The notes under the pieces are model-generated. The model was not told the DNA's origin and ran no database searches. It was given only the letters and a program-made list of their open reading frames with translations. 64,000 nt of DNA from Desulfurobacterium pacificum (GTDB lineage: Bacteria > Aquificota > Aquificia > Desulfurobacteriales > Desulfurobacteriaceae): assembly GCF_900182835.1 (NCBI RefSeq), contig NZ_FXUB01000002.1, forward strand, positions 1 through 64,000, read 5' to 3'. Both the position numbers and the translations under genes were made by a program. Every line of letters begins with the position of its first letter. Positions within the stretch are counted from its first letter, which is position 1. Below, one piece after another: positions 61,814 through 64,000 of this stretch.

Positions 61814-64000
61814 CGAAGAAACGCTCCAGGCACTTTACGGCGTTAAAAAACCTGCAAGCTACCTTTCTTTAGAGTTAAATCTAAAATACCACCGCTTTGA
61901 AGAAAGAGAAGTCAGGTTCGTTCTAACCTATCCAGACCTTTACGAAATCGGGACTTCCCATATAGGCGGAAAAATCCTCCTCCACACCATCAACAACCTG
62001 ACAGACTTTGCCCTCATGCACAGAGCTTACCTGCCCCGACCCGACATGCAGGAATTTATGAAAAAGCGGGGAATTCCCCTTTTCACGATAGAAGAGAAGA
62101 GACCGGTGAGGGAGTATGAGTTGTGGGGATTTTCCCTGTCATCAGAACTCACCTACACCAACCTTCTTAAATGCCTTGAGCTTGCCGGTATTCCTCTACT
62201 TAGCGAAGAAAGAAAAGGCTTCCCGATAGTATTTGCAGGAGGTCCCTGCGTTTACAACCCCGTTCCGCTATCACCTTTCGTTGACTTCTTCTCAATCGGT
62301 GACGGCGAAGAAACTCTAATAGAGGTGGCAAAAACATTAAGAGAGGTTAAAAAGCAGGGAGGCAGCAGAGAAGACTTCCTTCACGCAATAAAAAACATTA
62401 AAGGAGTTTGGGTTCCGAAATTCGGCAGATATCCGGTCAAAAAAGCCATCTTTCATTCCTTTTCACCCACTTATTTCCACACCAACTTTCCCGTTCCAAC
62501 GGTTGAAACATCTCAGGACAGAATAGCCATTGAAGCGTCCCGCGGATGTTTAAGGGGCTGCAGGTTCTGTCAGGCAGGCTACGTTTACAGACCTTACAGA
62601 GAAAAAGATGAAAATACAATTCTCAAAATCCTTGACGAAACGTTTAAAAACACAGGATACGAAGAAGCCTCTCTTTCTTCTCTTTCAATATCTGACCACA
62701 GCAGATTCAACCAATTAGTTCCGTTGATAATGGAATACTGCTACAAAAACACGATATCTCTTTCCCTTCCATCAATGAGAGTTAAAGGCTTCAATCCTGA
62801 CTTAGCATCCCAACTGATGCAAGTTAAAAAAACAGGTTTTACGCTGGCACCTGAAGTAGGCTCAGACAGGCTGAGAAGTTGTATAAACAAAGACCTAACC
62901 AACGAAGACCTATACAGAGCAGTAGAAGGGCTGTTTGAAAGAGGCTGGAACAGGCTAAAGCTATACTTCATGATAGGACTACCCTTTGAAACGGAAGAAG
63001 ACATAGATGCTCTCATAGAAATGCTCTGGCAGGTTCACAAAATCGGAAAACGATTTAAAGGCAGAAAACACTTAGCAGCAGGTATTTCCATATTCGTTCC
63101 CAAACCTTTTACTCCGTTTCAGTGGGAAGCCTTCAGCAGCAGAGAAGAAGCAGAAGAGAAAATCCAGAAAATCAAGAAAAAATCCCCCCGCACCTTCACC
63201 TTACGCTTCCACGACTACCGCCAATCTCTCATTGAAGCCATTCTAACGCGAGGCGATGAGGACACGGCAAAACTTCTACTTTCTGCCCACAAACACGGCT
63301 GCCAGCTTGACGAGTGGAACGAATACTTAAACTGGGAAGGCTGGCTGAAAGCCTTTGAAGAAACGGCATTTCCAGTTGAAAAGGCAATCGCCAAAAGAGA
63401 TATAAATGAAGAACTACCCTGGGACTTTATAAAAGGCGTTGTAACGAAAAAGTTTCTGTTAAGAGAACTTGAAAAAGCAAAAAACGCCATCAGAACGCCA
63501 GACTGCAGAATAGCCGGATGCCACGGCTGCGGCGCCTGCACAAAAGAAGAAATAGAGAAGCTCAAAGAACACCCGATACCGGAAAAGATAGAATTCACCG
63601 TCCCGCCGCGCCCCAAAAAAGAATTTCCTCTAAAGAAGAAGTTAGCAGTCGTATTTGAAAAAGTGAAAGAAGCAAAATTCCTATCTCTTTTAGACTTGAC
63701 GAGAGCCTTCACCCGGGCGTTCAGAAAATTCCAGATACCCTTAAGATATTCTCAAGGCTTTAACCCCCACCCCAAACTAAACATACTCTTAGGCTTACCC
63801 GTAGGCGTTGAAGGATTGGGCGAAATCGTCGAAGTAGAACTAACTGAAGACTTTACCTTTTCTAAAGAATTAATAAAAGAAATCAACAACTTCCTGCCCA
63901 ACGGACTCAGGCTCAAGTCAGCCTTTGAAATAGACAAAAAAAGCAGCCTCATAAACAAAATCACAGAAGTAACCTACCACATAAAACCCCTAAAAGAAGC
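61791..64000 (+). CDS. B12-binding-like/radical-SAM protein with DUF2344 domain (partial)
   Basis: The frame runs off the window at 64000. It starts at an ATG with AGGAGA upstream. Residues 1-230 or so are the N-terminal domain of the TIGR03960 family. A radical-SAM domain follows with RGCLRGCRFCQAG, where three cysteines bind 4Fe-4S. Later comes a cysteine-rich stretch (IAGCHGCGAC) and then a TIGR03936/DUF2344 domain with LDLTRAFTRAFRKFQIPLRYSQGFNPHPKL. Function is not established; the fusion is widespread in bacteria and often lies near rne/rng. A copy of the AAAATCCCCCC motif lies at residues 463-467 (sense). Confidence 0.9.
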   Translation, partial: MSSVVTFDEETLQALYGVKKPASYLSLELNLKYHRFEEREVRFVLTYPDLYEIGTSHIGGKILLHTINNLTDFALMHRAYLPRPDMQEFMKKRGIPLFTIEEKRPVREYELWGFSLSSELTYTNLLKCLELAGIPLLSEERKGFPIVFAGGPCVYNPVPLSPFVDFFSIGDGEETLIEVAKTLREVKKQGGSREDFLHAIKNIKGVWVPKFGRYPVKKAIFHSFSPTYFHTNFPVPTVETSQDRIAIEASRGCLRGCRFCQAGYVYRPYREKDENTILKILDETFKNTGYEEASLSSLSISDHSRFNQLVPLIMEYCYKNTISLSLPSMRVKGFNPDLASQLMQVKKTGFTLAPEVGSDRLRSCINKDLTNEDLYRAVEGLFERGWNRLKLYFMIGLPFETEEDIDALIEMLWQVHKIGKRFKGRKHLAAGISIFVPKPFTPFQWEAFSSREEAEEKIQKIKKKSPRTFTLRFHDYRQSLIEAILTRGDEDTAKLLLSAHKHGCQLDEWNEYLNWEGWLKAFEETAFPVEKAIAKRDINEELPWDFIKGVVTKKFLLRELEKAKNAIRTPDCRIAGCHGCGACTKEEIEKLKEHPIPEKIEFTVPPRPKKEFPLKKKLAVVFEKVKEAKFLSLLDLTRAFTRAFRKFQIPLRYSQGFNPHPKLNILLGLPVGVEGLGEIVEVELTEDFTFSKELIKEINNFLPNGLRLKSAFEIDKKSSLINKITEVTYHIKPLKE
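63179..63189 (+). repeat. AAAATCCCCCC motif, copy 10 (in radical-SAM gene)
   Basis: Sense strand, encoding part of KKSPR; followed by GCACCTTCACC. Confidence 0.85.

Overview
The window looks like chromosomal DNA from a thermophilic, chemolithoautotrophic bacterium of the Aquificota, most likely the Desulfurobacteriaceae (Desulfurobacterium/Thermovibrio relatives). This is an inference from AT-rich, Lys/Glu/Ile-rich coding, tightly overlapping genes with many TTG/GTG starts, split glyQ/glyS, pyruvate phosphate dikinase, HisZ, and an octahaem hydroxylamine-oxidoreductase-like cytochrome. No 16S gene is present, so the assignment cannot be confirmed here.

Layout. 1-3.9 kb: start of tuf behind tRNA-Thr, an outer-membrane porin, class I ribonucleotide reductase small subunit, and an MNT-HEPN toxin-antitoxin pair. 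3.9-15.2 kb: infB, argJ, a small unknown, an ArsA/Get3-like ATPase, mtaB, a MazEF-like pair, a DASS transporter, an orphan MNT protein, bioA, leuC. 15.2-17.2 kb: a probable restriction-modification pair (unrecognised PD-(D/E)xK-like protein plus Dam-type adenine methylase). 17.2-27 kb: DUF309, YedF-like protein, a membrane protein, a frameshifted Rpn-type nuclease, thiD, rpiB-glyA, a GGDEF protein, lytic transglycosylase, a tyrosine-recombinase-fold protein without catalytic residues, scpA and a CBS protein. 27-32.6 kb: DUF2155-like lipoprotein, MFS transporter, aldehyde dehydrogenase, phosphoesterase, purine permease. 32.6-43.1 kb: tRNA-Phe and tRNA-Leu, orphan metal-type ABC ATPase, Dsb-like lipoprotein, ppdK, glyS/glyQ, aroE, MgtC/DUF4010 protein, rpmA, rplU. 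43.1-51.6 kb: T4 Rnl1-like RNA ligase, hisA, two small membrane proteins, dapB, a protoglobin-PsiE fusion, dapA, thrC, hisZ, NapH-like ferredoxin. 51.7-64 kb: HAO-like cytochrome, YeiH family protein, spoT, murI-rph-rdgB-divIVA-DUF167, HU, lepB, DUF481 protein and a radical-SAM/DUF2344 protein running off the end.

Most genes are housekeeping: amino-acid synthesis (Arg, Lys, Thr, His, Leu, Gly, shikimate), translation, stringent response and cell envelope. No stretch over 300 bases lacks a gene.

The most unusual signal is not a gene. The exact 11-mer AAAATCCCCCC (or its complement) occurs ten times on both strands, seven times inside genes and in several reading frames. Once it occurs as an inverted pair forming a terminator-like hairpin. 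It accounts for most C/G tracts of six or more in the window. This is how DNA-uptake sequences behave in other competent bacteria and is offered as a candidate for that or another genome-wide recognition signal. Other points worth attention are the protoglobin-PsiE fusion, the Rnl1-like ligase, the catalytically dead recombinase-fold gene, the unassigned restriction enzyme, the Rpn frameshift, and a 158-bp out-of-frame overlap between divIVA and DUF167.
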